Under the pieces are notes generated by a model. It was not told the DNA's origin. It did no database searches and saw only the letters and a program-made list of their open reading frames with translations. The position numbers and the translations under genes were made by a program. This document shows positions 1 through 6,827 of a DNA stretch of 35,824 bases, in pieces. Location: assembly GCF_037120725.1 (NCBI RefSeq), contig NZ_JBBAXC010000027.1:1-35824 (forward strand), given 5' to 3'. This stretch comes from Bacillus spongiae (lineage in GTDB: Bacteria > Bacillota > Bacilli > Bacillales > Bacillaceae_K). How positions within the stretch are numbered: the stretch's first letter is position 1; each line of letters starts with the position of its first letter.

Positions 1-38
<38 letters not shown>

Positions 39-44
39 TACATT

Positions 45-121
45 GGTCCGGTAGTTCAGTTGGTTAGAATGCCTGCCTGTCACGCAGGAGGTCGCGGGTT
101 CGAGTCCCGTCCGGACCGCCA
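45..121 (+). tRNA. tRNA-Asp (GTC)
   Basis: A full cloverleaf can be folded: acceptor GGTCCGG pairs with CCGGACC, the anticodon stem CCTGC/GCAGG carries the GTC anticodon, and the T arm is CGGG-TTCGAGT-CCCG. The discriminator is G and CCA is encoded (119-121). It lies only six bases after tRNA-fMet, so both are probably processed from one transcript of an rrn-linked tRNA cluster. Confidence 0.97.
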
Positions 122-214
122 TTTATGAAATTACATTGTGTAGTTTCTTTTTTTATTTCTGAAGAATTTTGATGAATGAGCGAAAATACGTTACACTACA
201 TATTAATGATGTTT

Positions 215-246
215 CCTTAGGATAAGCTTATTCCTAAGGTTTTTTT
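215..246 (+). terminator. rho-independent terminator of the tRNA cluster
   Basis: A nearly perfect palindrome centred on AAGCTT (arms CCTTAGG/CCTAAGG) is followed directly by seven T. It ends the tRNA transcript just before tsaE. The space between the tRNA and this stem shows nothing else recognisable. Confidence 0.85.
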
Positions 247-269
247 ATAGAGATTAAAGGAGAAAACGA

Positions 270-725
270 ATGAATACATATGAACTTCTCTCGCAAGGTT
301 ATGAAGACACGATGAACGTTGCAGAAAGACTAGCGAAATGCTTAGAGCCAGGTGACGTATTGACACTTGAAGGTGATTTAGGGGCTGGTAAAACGACCTT
401 TACAAAAGGGCTAGCAAAAGGGCTAGAGATAACAAAAACAGTCAATAGTCCTACCTTTACGATTATTAAAGAATACAAAGGACGTTTACCTTTATACCAT
501 ATGGATGTTTACAGATTAGAAGACAGTTTTGAAGATCTAGGCTTTGACGAATATTTTGAAGGCCACGGAGTCACGGTAATTGAGTGGGCACACTTAATAG
601 AAGATCAGCTACCAAATAATCGACTAGATATTTCAATCTTTCATCAAGGTGATTCAAAGCGAAAAATATTTTTTAAACCAAAAGGCGAGCGGTATGAGAA
701 CTTATGTAAGGAGATAATGGAATGA
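270..725 (+). CDS. tsaE: tRNA t6A biosynthesis ATPase TsaE
   Basis: TsaE is the small P-loop ATPase that works with TsaB and TsaD to put threonylcarbamoyl on A37 of ANN-decoding tRNAs in the cytoplasm. The 151 residues fit the family's usual length of about 155. The Walker A motif GDLGAGKTT is at residues 35-43, followed by the family hallmark SPTFTI and by HMDVYRL and VIEWAHLI blocks. Start ATG 270 has AAAGGAG about eight bases upstream. It opens the tsaE-tsaB-rimI-tsaD operon and overlaps tsaB by four bases, consistent with translational coupling. In B. subtilis this gene is ydiB. Confidence 0.97.
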   Translation: MNTYELLSQGYEDTMNVAERLAKCLEPGDVLTLEGDLGAGKTTFTKGLAKGLEITKTVNSPTFTIIKEYKGRLPLYHMDVYRLEDSFEDLGFDEYFEGHGVTVIEWAHLIEDQLPNNRLDISIFHQGDSKRKIFFKPKGERYENLCKEIME

Positions 726-1417
726 ATGTATTGGCTATTGATACGTCTAACTATACTCTCGGTGTTTGTTTATTCACAGAAGGAACAATAATGGGAGAAT
801 ACATGACGAATATAAAAAAGAACCATTCGGTTCGAGCGATGCCAGCGATTGAACAATTATTAAAGGATTGTGATATGACACCACAAGATTTAGATAAAAT
901 TATTGTGGCGAAAGGACCAGGGTCTTATACTGGTGTTCGAATAGGTGTAACGATTGCAAAGTCATTGGCTTGGTCTTTAAAGATACCAATTGTGGGTGTT
1001 TCTAGTTTGGCAGTGTTGGCATCTAATGGACGCTATTTCGACGGATATATTTGTCCACTATTTGATGCGAGAAGGGGTCAAGTGTATACAGGATTGTATT
1101 CTTATCAAAATGGTGACCTTGTTGAGGAAGTGGAAGATTGCAATGTATTAGCAGTAGAGTGGTTTCAAAAGCTTAAGCAAAAGCAAAGGCCGGTTTTATT
1201 TGTAGGAAATGATGTTTCGTTACATAAAGAAAATATTGTTTCTTTATTAGGTGACCTTGCTGTCTTTAATAGGGTTACAGAACAAAACCCTCGTCCTTCT
1301 GAATTAGGACTACTTGGCCTCTCAAAGGAAGAGGATGACATTCATATGCTGGTTCCGAACTATATTCGTTTAGCAGAAGCTGAAGCGAAATGGTTGGAAG
1401 CACAAAAGAATCAATAG
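722..1417 (+). CDS. tsaB: t6A biosynthesis protein TsaB
   Basis: TsaB is the non-catalytic ASKHA-fold partner of TsaD in the threonylcarbamoyl-transfer complex. The N-terminal MNVLAIDTSNYTLGV is the phosphate-1 region of the fold, and KGPGSYTGVRIG (near residue 61-72) is the family signature. The 231 residues are normal for a Bacillus YdiC/TsaB protein. The start overlaps the end of tsaE (ATGA), and rimI begins 11 bases after its stop. Confidence 0.97.
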   Translation: MNVLAIDTSNYTLGVCLFTEGTIMGEYMTNIKKNHSVRAMPAIEQLLKDCDMTPQDLDKIIVAKGPGSYTGVRIGVTIAKSLAWSLKIPIVGVSSLAVLASNGRYFDGYICPLFDARRGQVYTGLYSYQNGDLVEEVEDCNVLAVEWFQKLKQKQRPVLFVGNDVSLHKENIVSLLGDLAVFNRVTEQNPRPSELGLLGLSKEEDDIHMLVPNYIRLAEAEAKWLEAQKNQ

Positions 1418-1428
1418 AGGTTTATAAC

Positions 1429-1890
1429 ATGATACAGAATAAAGACTATCAACTTCGATTAATGAATGTAAATGATGTAAAAAAAGTTATGGAAGTAGAG
1501 AAAGCGTCCTTTAGTGTACCTTGGAATGAAGATGCTTTTTATAATGAGCTGAATAAAAACCGATTTGCGCAGTATATGGTCCTTGAGATAGACAACCAAA
1601 TTATTGGTTACTGTGGAATGTGGCTCATAATTGATGAAGCTCATATTACAAATATCGCCATTCTTCCATCCTATCGAGGCCTACGTCTAGGGGAAGGTTT
1701 AATGAGATATGTGATGAAATATGCTGTGGAGAAGGGTGCTACTTCGATGACGCTTGAGGTTCGTTTAAGTAATGAGACTGCACAGTCTCTCTATCGAAAA
1801 TTAGGATTTCAAAATGGAGGTATCCGAAAAAATTATTATCGTGATAATCAAGAGGATGCCCTAGTAATGTGGGTGAAATTAGATGAATAA
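1429..1890 (+). CDS. rimI: ribosomal protein bS18 alanine N-acetyltransferase RimI
   Basis: A GNAT-family acetyltransferase of the RimI type, expected to acetylate the N-terminal alanine of ribosomal protein S18. The acetyl-CoA-binding motif A is visible as [11 protein letters not shown], preceded by the beta-4 strand [12 protein letters not shown], with a C-terminal SAQSLY-like helix ([11 protein letters not shown]). A longer reading frame begins at ATG 1390 inside tsaB. I prefer ATG 1429 because ATAGAGG sits eight bases before it, the protein then starts [13 protein letters not shown] as usual for the family, and the long overlap disappears. That gives 153 residues. Its stop overlaps the tsaD start by eight bases. 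Confidence 0.93.
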   Translation: MIQNKDYQLRLMNVNDVKKVMEVEKASFSVPWNEDAFYNELNKNRFAQYMVLEIDNQIIGYCGMWLIIDEAHITNIAILPSYRGLRLGEGLMRYVMKYAVEKGATSMTLEVRLSNETAQSLYRKLGFQNGGIRKNYYRDNQEDALVMWVKLDE

Positions 1891-2893
1891 AGATGTTTAT
1901 GTATTAGGAATTGAAACAAGTTGTGATGAAACGGCTGCTGCTATTATAAAGAATGGTAACGAAATTATAGCAAATGTTGTCGCATCACAAATAAAAAGTC
2001 ATAGGCGATTTGGCGGTGTGGTCCCTGAAATTGCTTCAAGACATCATGTTGAACAAATTACCTTAGTTTTAGAAGAAACGTTAGAACAAGCGGATTTATC
2101 CTTTAAAGATATTGATGCCATTGCCGTTACCGAAGGACCAGGATTGGTAGGAGCATTGTTAATAGGAGTAAATGCAGCAAAAGCCATCGCTTTTGCTCAC
2201 GGGATTCCAATTATAGGTGTCCACCATATTGCTGGCCATATCTATGCAAATCGATTAGTAAAGGAAATGCATTTCCCATTGCTATCTCTTGTTGTATCAG
2301 GTGGCCATACGGAGCTTGTTTTAATGAAGGGGCATGGTGAATTTGAGGTGATTGGTGAAACGAGAGATGATGCAGCTGGGGAAGCATATGACAAAGTAGC
2401 GCGAACATTGGCGTTACCATATCCAGGTGGACCGCACATTGATCGGTTAGCACATGATGGGTCACCCAATATTGAATTGCCACGTGCATGGCTAGAAACG
2501 GGTTCTTATGATTTTAGCTTTAGTGGCTTAAAGTCAGCTGTTATTAATACGCTTCATAATGCGAAGCAAAGGGGAGAGGACATTTTACCCGAAGATTTAG
2601 CAGCAAGCTTTCAACAAAGTGTTATCGATGTCTTAGTTGGAAAAACGATGAGAGCAGCGGAGGAATATAAGGTAAAACAGGTTTTATTAGCTGGTGGGGT
2701 AGCAGCCAATAAAGGCTTGAGAAATCGTTTGAATGAATCTTTTCAACAGCTACCAGATATAGACCTCGTCATTCCACCATTATCACTTTGTACAGATAAT
2801 GCAGCTATGATAGCCGCAGCAGGTACAGTTATGTATGAACAAGGAAAAAGAGGGAATATGAAAATGAATGGAAATCCAGGATTAGAGCTTTAA
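1883..2893 (+). CDS. tsaD: tRNA N6-adenosine threonylcarbamoyltransferase TsaD
   Basis: The catalytic subunit of t6A synthesis (formerly Gcp/YdiE). It transfers the threonylcarbamoyl group from TC-AMP to A37 of tRNA. The 336-residue protein has the N-terminal ASKHA block [15 protein letters not shown], the metal-binding HxxxH pair (H115 and H119 in HHIAGH), SGGHTELVL, the [19 protein letters not shown] block and the C-terminal [12 protein letters not shown] motif. It is the last gene of the operon and a strong terminator follows. In B. subtilis ydiF lies next to it; here about 3.9 kb of accessory DNA intervenes. Confidence 0.98.
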   Translation: MNKDVYVLGIETSCDETAAAIIKNGNEIIANVVASQIKSHRRFGGVVPEIASRHHVEQITLVLEETLEQADLSFKDIDAIAVTEGPGLVGALLIGVNAAKAIAFAHGIPIIGVHHIAGHIYANRLVKEMHFPLLSLVVSGGHTELVLMKGHGEFEVIGETRDDAAGEAYDKVARTLALPYPGGPHIDRLAHDGSPNIELPRAWLETGSYDFSFSGLKSAVINTLHNAKQRGEDILPEDLAASFQQSVIDVLVGKTMRAAEEYKVKQVLLAGGVAANKGLRNRLNESFQQLPDIDLVIPPLSLCTDNAAMIAAAGTVMYEQGKRGNMKMNGNPGLEL

Positions 2894-2920
2894 GGGTTAT
2901 CTAACAAGCGTTAAAATAAA

Positions 2921-2962
2921 AAGAAGCAGATGAAAACGAATTGTTTTCTCTGCTTCTTTTTT
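2921..2962 (+). terminator. terminator of the tsaE-tsaD operon
   Basis: AAGAAGCAGA pairs with TCTGCTTCTT, an inner AAAAC/GTTTT extension lengthens the stem, and a T tract follows. It is 28 bases after the tsaD stop. Confidence 0.85.
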
Positions 2963-3053
2963 GAAGTAAACAATTCTAAAGTCAGGTTCGTGCAATGTCC
3001 CATGTTGATCCCTCTCAACGTGGGTTTACGGAAGGCAGCCCTTCTTGGTAAGA

Positions 3054-3270
3054 TCAAACAGGCTTTTTTTCAATTGTCTCTTTTAAGAGCTCTGTGCCGT
3101 TATGGCAAAAGGGCCCTCCATTGAATGTAGTGGTTATGTTTGCTTTTGCACACGTCTCCATCATGGGTATTATTCAATCATTTTCCTCCACTTGAACAAC
3201 GCGATTAGCTAAACTCTTCTTGGTCCATTCTTTGCGTATAGAGTGCTTTTTATTTAGAGGTAGAATACCA
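3054..3270 (-). pseudogene. possible decayed ORF, unidentified
   Basis: On the minus strand one frame reads through about 70 codons with a single internal TGA (3174-3176). The part before the stop ends in RKEWTKKSLANRVVQVEEND; the part after reads METCAKANITTTFNGGPFCH and on to a stop at 3054-3056. Residue composition looks like real protein, but there is no convincing start, no ribosome binding site at the right distance and no family I recognise. It sits directly downstream of the HxlR gene in the same direction. It could be the remnant of a small gene that followed hxlR, or chance. The plus-strand frame over the same DNA looks like an artefact. Confidence 0.25.
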
Positions 3271-3276
3271 CCTATG

Positions 3277-3588
3277 CTACATAATTTCTGACATTTGTAA
3301 AAGGATACCTCGTATTTTTTTCCCCTTTTCTGTTAATCCGTATTCGATATGCTGCGGAGCAGACTCTTTAATGACATTTCTGAACACAATATCATACTTC
3401 ATTAATTGTTTTAGCGTAGTAGATAAGCTTTGCTTATTTGTATCGGGTAATCTTCTTAATAAATCACTAAATCTGTGATTTTCTTCAAGAGCTAATATTA
3501 AAACGGGAGTATATCTTCCGTCGATTGATATAAGTATTTTTTCTAACTTACTTAGTTGCTCACACGTTTTTTTTCTTGAGATCGCCAT
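3277..3588 (-). CDS. HxlR/DUF24-family (MarR-like) transcriptional regulator
   Basis: A 103-residue winged-helix regulator of the HxlR/DUF24 family. A single cysteine near the N terminus (C9, in KKTCEQL) is at the place where YodB, CatR and HypR carry their redox-sensing cysteine. The helix-turn-helix covers HRFSDLLRRLPDTNKQSLSTTL and the wing ends in YGLTEKGKKI. Start ATG 3588 has an ideal AAGGAGG seven bases upstream. It is transcribed away from the nitroreductase at 3828, with a 239-bp shared upstream region, an arrangement typical of a repressor controlling its divergent target. Control of the nitroreductase by thiol or quinone stress is inference. Confidence 0.88.
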   Translation of the reverse strand: MAISRKKTCEQLSKLEKILISIDGRYTPVLILALEENHRFSDLLRRLPDTNKQSLSTTLKQLMKYDIVFRNVIKESAPQHIEYGLTEKGKKIRGILLQMSEIM

Positions 3589-3692
3589 AATTTAGCCTCC
3601 TTGTAAGGTCAAAAATATTTGACGTATTTACTCTATATTATTCACTACTTATAATTTACTGTAGAAGGATTGAAAAAACAATTCTTTTAACT

Positions 3693-3716
3693 AGTAGAGA
3701 ATGGTACCATCTCTTA
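3693..3716. promoter_or_regulatory. candidate operator palindrome between hxlR and the nitroreductase gene
   Basis: A perfect ATGGTACCAT core is flanked by AGAGA on the left and CTCTT on the right, giving an imperfect dyad of about 22 bp. It lies in the middle of the divergent intergenic region, about 110 bp from each start codon, where a dimeric DUF24 regulator would be expected to bind. No experimental site is known to me for this protein. Confidence 0.35.
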
Positions 3717-3827
3717 CTTTTAAACAGGTCGGTTCTATTGCATGCTGGAACATGATCTGAATAATAAGAAAAGAATGAACTCCATAAATACAGGCGTTAA
3801 AAATCCAATTAAGAGAGGACTATAAAG

Positions 3828-4439
3828 ATGCTAAATTTTTCAGATGCATTATATTTTCGTCATGCTACTCGACATTTCGATGTAAACAAGGAGATCCCTG
3901 AGAATGATTTAAAGTTTATTTTAGATAGCGCACTAAAAGCCCCATCTTCTTTAAATCTGGAGCATTGGGAATACGTTGTTGTTCAAGATAAAAGTATGAA
4001 ATCACAGCTTAAAGAAGCATCGTTTAACCAGCAACAAGTTGAGGACGCGAGTGCGGTTGTTGTCATATTAGCGAAAAAAGACACATTATTAGATCCTAAC
4101 TCTCCAGAAGTAAAAAAACTAATTAGTGAGAGAATTCCAGAGAATGGAATTCCTATCGCCGTTAATTTCTTGCAGTCATTCCCTAATAGCGAAGCCTTTA
4201 CAGCATGGTCGAAATCCCAATGCTATATTACTGCCTCTTTCTTAATGATGGCTGCTGCAACGCTTGAAATCGATTCATGTCCAATGGAAGGATTTATGAA
4301 TGACGATGTACTAAAATTATTAAACTATTCGTCTGATGAATATGAGGTTGCATTAGTGGTTCCATTAGGCTATCGAAAAGAACCAACTACACCGGAAAAG
4401 GTAAGAGCTTCCCTTGAAGAGAAAGTTACATTTGTATAA
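3828..4439 (+). CDS. NAD(P)H nitroreductase, NfsB/YfkO (HypO)-like
   Basis: A 203-residue FMN-dependent nitroreductase-fold protein. The N-terminal YFRHATRHFD carries the FMN-phosphate-binding arginines, ALKAPSSLNLEHWEYVVVQD is the SSxN motif region, and TLEIDSCPMEGF plus VVPLGYRKE are the C-terminal FMN-contact blocks. The residues closely follow the YfkO/HypO subgroup. Members reduce nitroaromatics and quinones with NAD(P)H. The divergent DUF24 regulator suggests induction by electrophile or disulfide stress, as for HypR-HypO of B. subtilis. Start ATG has AGAGAGGA upstream. Substrate is unknown. Confidence 0.9.
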   Translation: MLNFSDALYFRHATRHFDVNKEIPENDLKFILDSALKAPSSLNLEHWEYVVVQDKSMKSQLKEASFNQQQVEDASAVVVILAKKDTLLDPNSPEVKKLISERIPENGIPIAVNFLQSFPNSEAFTAWSKSQCYITASFLMMAAATLEIDSCPMEGFMNDDVLKLLNYSSDEYEVALVVPLGYRKEPTTPEKVRASLEEKVTFV

Positions 4440-4485
4440 GCTTTGTTAACTATTCCTATAACGGTTAATAATATCAGTAGCAAGG

Positions 4486-4530
4486 GGCATTCCAATTGGT
4501 CAATTTCTGACGGTTGGATGCTCTTTTTTT
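4486..4530 (+). terminator. terminator after the nitroreductase gene
   Basis: GCATTCCAATTGGTCA pairs imperfectly with TGACGGTTGGATGC around a short loop and is followed by CTCTTTTTTT. The mismatched middle makes it weaker than its neighbours. Confidence 0.6.
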
Positions 4531-4658
4531 CTGCAGAAAATAATCGTTAACCACTATTGTAAACGATAAAGAGGGTTTTTTAGGCACTGGCTTGAATAAG
4601 TTAGGGAGGTTCTTTATACATAATAAAAAGAATATATTTTGAAAGGGAAAGTGAAGAT

Positions 4659-5579
4659 ATGAATGAAGTATATACCTATTTTGGGTTAGATTCCACAATA
4701 ACGTCTATTTATAAGTATTCGCCAGTATTTAAGATAAAACAGGGTGGCCGAGATACGATTGTCAAAAAAACAAAAAAAGATCGAAGTAAGGTTGAACGCC
4801 TTTTTACATGGACAGAACAATTAGAAGACAGTGGCATTGGAGTAGTAAGGCCAATTTTATTTAAAGACCAACTTTATCATGAAGTGAATGATCAGAATTG
4901 GGTTGTCTACCCATTTATAAATGGACGAAAATATGATGCAAGTCTAAAGGATATTTATGATGCAGGCAGCATGCTCGGAAAGATCCATGCTGTTTCCTCA
5001 AACAAAAGTGTTTTCGACCATGGTTTTAATTGGGAACAATACGATGAAGGCTTTATTAATGATGTGAAGAGCGATATTAATCACCTACTGGATCAATATA
5101 AAGATAATGTTCATATTCAAGCATTTAAACAATTATCTAAAGAGATAAAGCGATTATTGGAAAATTCATTTGAAAATCTAAAGGATATTACTATTCCGTA
5201 TGTTGATGCATCGTGGGACTATAAAGCGAATAACCTCATCTATTCAGAGGAAGGCTTGGTGTTAATTGACCCTGATAATGCAGGAAGTATTCCACGGATT
5301 TTTGATTTGGCGTTAGCCCTGATACTATTCCATACTGAAATAGATACTGCACCAGAGAGAATGTTTACCGTTGAGGAATGGGAGGAATTTAAGTCTGGTT
5401 ATCTATGTCATGTATCCTTAACTGAAACGGAAAAAGAAGTATGGAATGAACTTCTAATCTTTGTCTATATGGATGAAGCGTTGTGGGCAATGAATGATTT
5501 AGATGAATCAGAATCGGAGCATCAGAAGTCTTTTATTAAATCTCTATTAGGTTTTGAACCAACTAAATATACATTGTAG
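4659..5579 (+). CDS. phosphotransferase-fold (APH/choline-kinase-like) protein
   Basis: A 306-residue protein with the aminoglycoside-phosphotransferase/protein-kinase fold. K36 lies in the N-lobe strand DTIVKKTKK, WVVYPFINGR is the hinge, and LGKIHAVS is the usual helix. The catalytic loop reads YVDASWDYKANN (D187, N192) instead of the usual HGDLxxxN, so the catalytic aspartate and metal-binding asparagine remain while the HG is replaced by SW. LIDPDNAG (D204, D206) supplies the second metal motif. It has no operon partner. The substrate cannot be told from sequence; resistance should not be assumed, since many family members act on metabolites. Confidence 0.8.
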   Translation: MNEVYTYFGLDSTITSIYKYSPVFKIKQGGRDTIVKKTKKDRSKVERLFTWTEQLEDSGIGVVRPILFKDQLYHEVNDQNWVVYPFINGRKYDASLKDIYDAGSMLGKIHAVSSNKSVFDHGFNWEQYDEGFINDVKSDINHLLDQYKDNVHIQAFKQLSKEIKRLLENSFENLKDITIPYVDASWDYKANNLIYSEEGLVLIDPDNAGSIPRIFDLALALILFHTEIDTAPERMFTVEEWEEFKSGYLCHVSLTETEKEVWNELLIFVYMDEALWAMNDLDESESEHQKSFIKSLLGFEPTKYTL

Positions 5580-5600
5580 CTCATCATCGAGATGAGAAGT

Positions 5601-5636
5601 GAAGGATTAGGGTGATACTTTCACCCCTTCTTTGTT
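5601..5636 (+). terminator. terminator after the phosphotransferase gene
   Basis: GAAGG-N4-GGGTGA pairs with TCACCC-CTTC around a short loop, followed by TTTGTTATTT. The T tract is broken by one G. Confidence 0.6.
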
Positions 5637-5829
5637 ATTTGAGGGTTTGATCCATTTTATCGTAGAATTATTTTTTTCTAAAAACCTTTTTACTGGTAGA
5701 GAATAGGCTAAAGAGTCATCTTTTCTTTATGAAACAAAAGTATAGGTAGCGATTAATGGAGTAACTCATTCAGAATAATTGGAAGAGGTCGGTTGATCTT
5801 CTAAATTTGGATGTAAATACATTTCTACT

Positions 5830-5868
5830 TGTGGATTAATTGTGGAAAACTCAACGTTTTTATACACC
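5830..5868. promoter_or_regulatory. minor DnaA-box group (three near-consensus boxes)
   Basis: Three 9-mers each match the DnaA box (TTATNCACA or its complement) at 8 of 9 positions: TGTGGATTA (5830-5838), TGTGGAAAA (5841-5849) and TTATACACC (5860-5868). Three in 39 bp is far denser than chance. It lies about 720 bp upstream of the larger group. Confidence 0.5.
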
Positions 5869-5970
5869 TCGAATCAATTGAGTGTCGGGTTGTTGGGTTT
5901 TTTTTCTATGTTCAATTTTATTATATCACTATTTAAGTATCATTTTAAGGCTTTAAATAATCTACCCGAC

Positions 5971-5990
5971 TGGTAAAATCATAATTACCA
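5971..5990. promoter_or_regulatory. inverted repeat before the DinB-fold gene
   Basis: TGGTAA-N8-TTACCA, with 6-bp perfect arms, ends a few bases before the AGGAGG of the next gene. It could be an operator or an mRNA hairpin; there is no T tract. Confidence 0.35.
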
Positions 5991-6008
5991 TTTATAGGAG
6001 GGAAAATA

Positions 6009-6542
6009 ATGGATTATCTAGTAAAGCCAAGAGAAGGTTATTCTTCTACAATTGGAGAACTCATCACAATGCTGGAGCATACTAGGGAAACAACTATTAG
6101 TGAAATTGCAGAACTTCGTCAGTCAGAATTAGATTATTTATATGAGGAAGATGCAAACAGTATTGGGGCTTTATTGCTTCATATTGCTTCCATTGAAGCT
6201 GTTCACCAAGTTATTTCATTTGAAGGAAGAGATTTTAACGAAGCGGAATTATCGAAATGGAAACATGCTTTGGAGTTAGGAGAAAATGCGAGGGCTAACA
6301 TAAAAAATAACTCAATTGACTATTATTTAGCAGCGTTATCAACTGTAAGAGAAAGAACACTAAACTTGTTTAAGACGAAGTCAGATGATTGGTTATATGA
6401 AGAAAGAACATGGTCTAATGGTATCCCACACAATCTTTATTATTTATGGTATCACGTAATGGAAGATGAGATTAGTCACCGTGGACAAATTAGAATGATT
6501 AGACGTAAGCTCTCTACAAATCAGGAAGCTCTTAAATTATAG
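6009..6542 (+). CDS. DinB-family four-helix-bundle protein
   Basis: A 177-residue DinB/YfiT-like protein. The first long helix TIGELITMLEHTRETTISEI is followed by LLLHIASIEAVHQ (H58, H66), and the last helix reads WYHVMEDEISHRGQIRMIRR (H149, H157). These histidines are placed as in DinB-superfamily metal sites, and HRGQ is a strong family hallmark. Relatives include thiol S-transferases (BstA, using bacillithiol in Bacillus) and uncharacterised stress proteins. The start is supported by TAGGAGG eight bases upstream. It is a single-gene unit; no terminator is obvious before the DnaA-box region. Function beyond the fold is not predictable. Confidence 0.85.
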   Translation: MDYLVKPREGYSSTIGELITMLEHTRETTISEIAELRQSELDYLYEEDANSIGALLLHIASIEAVHQVISFEGRDFNEAELSKWKHALELGENARANIKNNSIDYYLAALSTVRERTLNLFKTKSDDWLYEERTWSNGIPHNLYYLWYHVMEDEISHRGQIRMIRRKLSTNQEALKL

Positions 6543-6582
6543 AAGTAAAATATTAGGAAGAGAAGGTGAAGAGATTAAAAAG

Positions 6583-6784
6583 TTATCCACTAGAACGTTT
6601 GTTTTGTACACAATCTGTTGATAAGTTGTGGATATCCATGTATAATTTGTGAGCAATCAAAAATAATAACGCTTCCATTTTGAATAAAAATGTGGAAAAC
6701 TAAGAATAATTATGTGGATAATGTGGAAAAACTCTGTGAGTATTAATGTAGTAGGGTCGTAAATGTGTATAACATTGTGGAAAT
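6583..6784. promoter_or_regulatory. DnaA-box cluster upstream of the ydiF terminator
   Basis: In about 200 bp there are two perfect DnaA boxes, TGTGGATAA (6713-6721) and TGTGTATAA (6764-6772). Six more match at 8/9: TTATCCACT (6583), TTGTACACA (6604), TGTTGATAA (6616), TGTGGATAT (6627), TGTGGAAAA (6691) and TGTGGAAAA (6722). TGTGGAAAT (6776) is weaker at 7/9. All but the first two read on the same strand as TGTGNATAA. The gene-free AT-rich segment ends at the ydiF terminator. I recall that the gcp(tsaD)-ydiF interval of B. subtilis is a reported DnaA-binding cluster, so position and content agree. Titration of DnaA away from oriC is the likely role. Confidence 0.8.
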
Positions 6785-6790
6785 TATATT

Positions 6791-6823
6791 AAAAAAACAT
6801 CCCCTGCAAAAAGGCAGGGGATG
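6791..6823 (-). terminator. terminator of ydiF
   Basis: On the minus strand CATCCCCTGC and GCAGGGGATG form a perfect 10-bp stem around a CTTTTT loop, followed by seven T. It starts five bases after the ydiF stop. Confidence 0.95.
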
Positions 6824-6827
6824 GAAG

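Larger units (their letters stand above)
5638..6008. other. 371-bp intergenic region
   Basis: No coding frame with a ribosome binding site is visible. It contains a group of three DnaA-box-like sites (5830-5868), a T-rich stretch at 5898-5909 without a clear stem, and a TGGTAA/TTACCA dyad just before the DinB-type gene; the first and last are listed separately. Confidence 0.6.

Noticed and set aside
1390-1428. Upstream ATG extending rimI by 13 codons
   Set aside because: No ribosome binding site, 28-base overlap with tsaB, and the extension is not part of the acetyltransferase fold.
2930-3124. 64-codon plus-strand frame after tsaD
   Set aside because: It starts inside the tsaD-operon terminator stem, has no ribosome binding site and has an unusual Cys/Phe-rich start.
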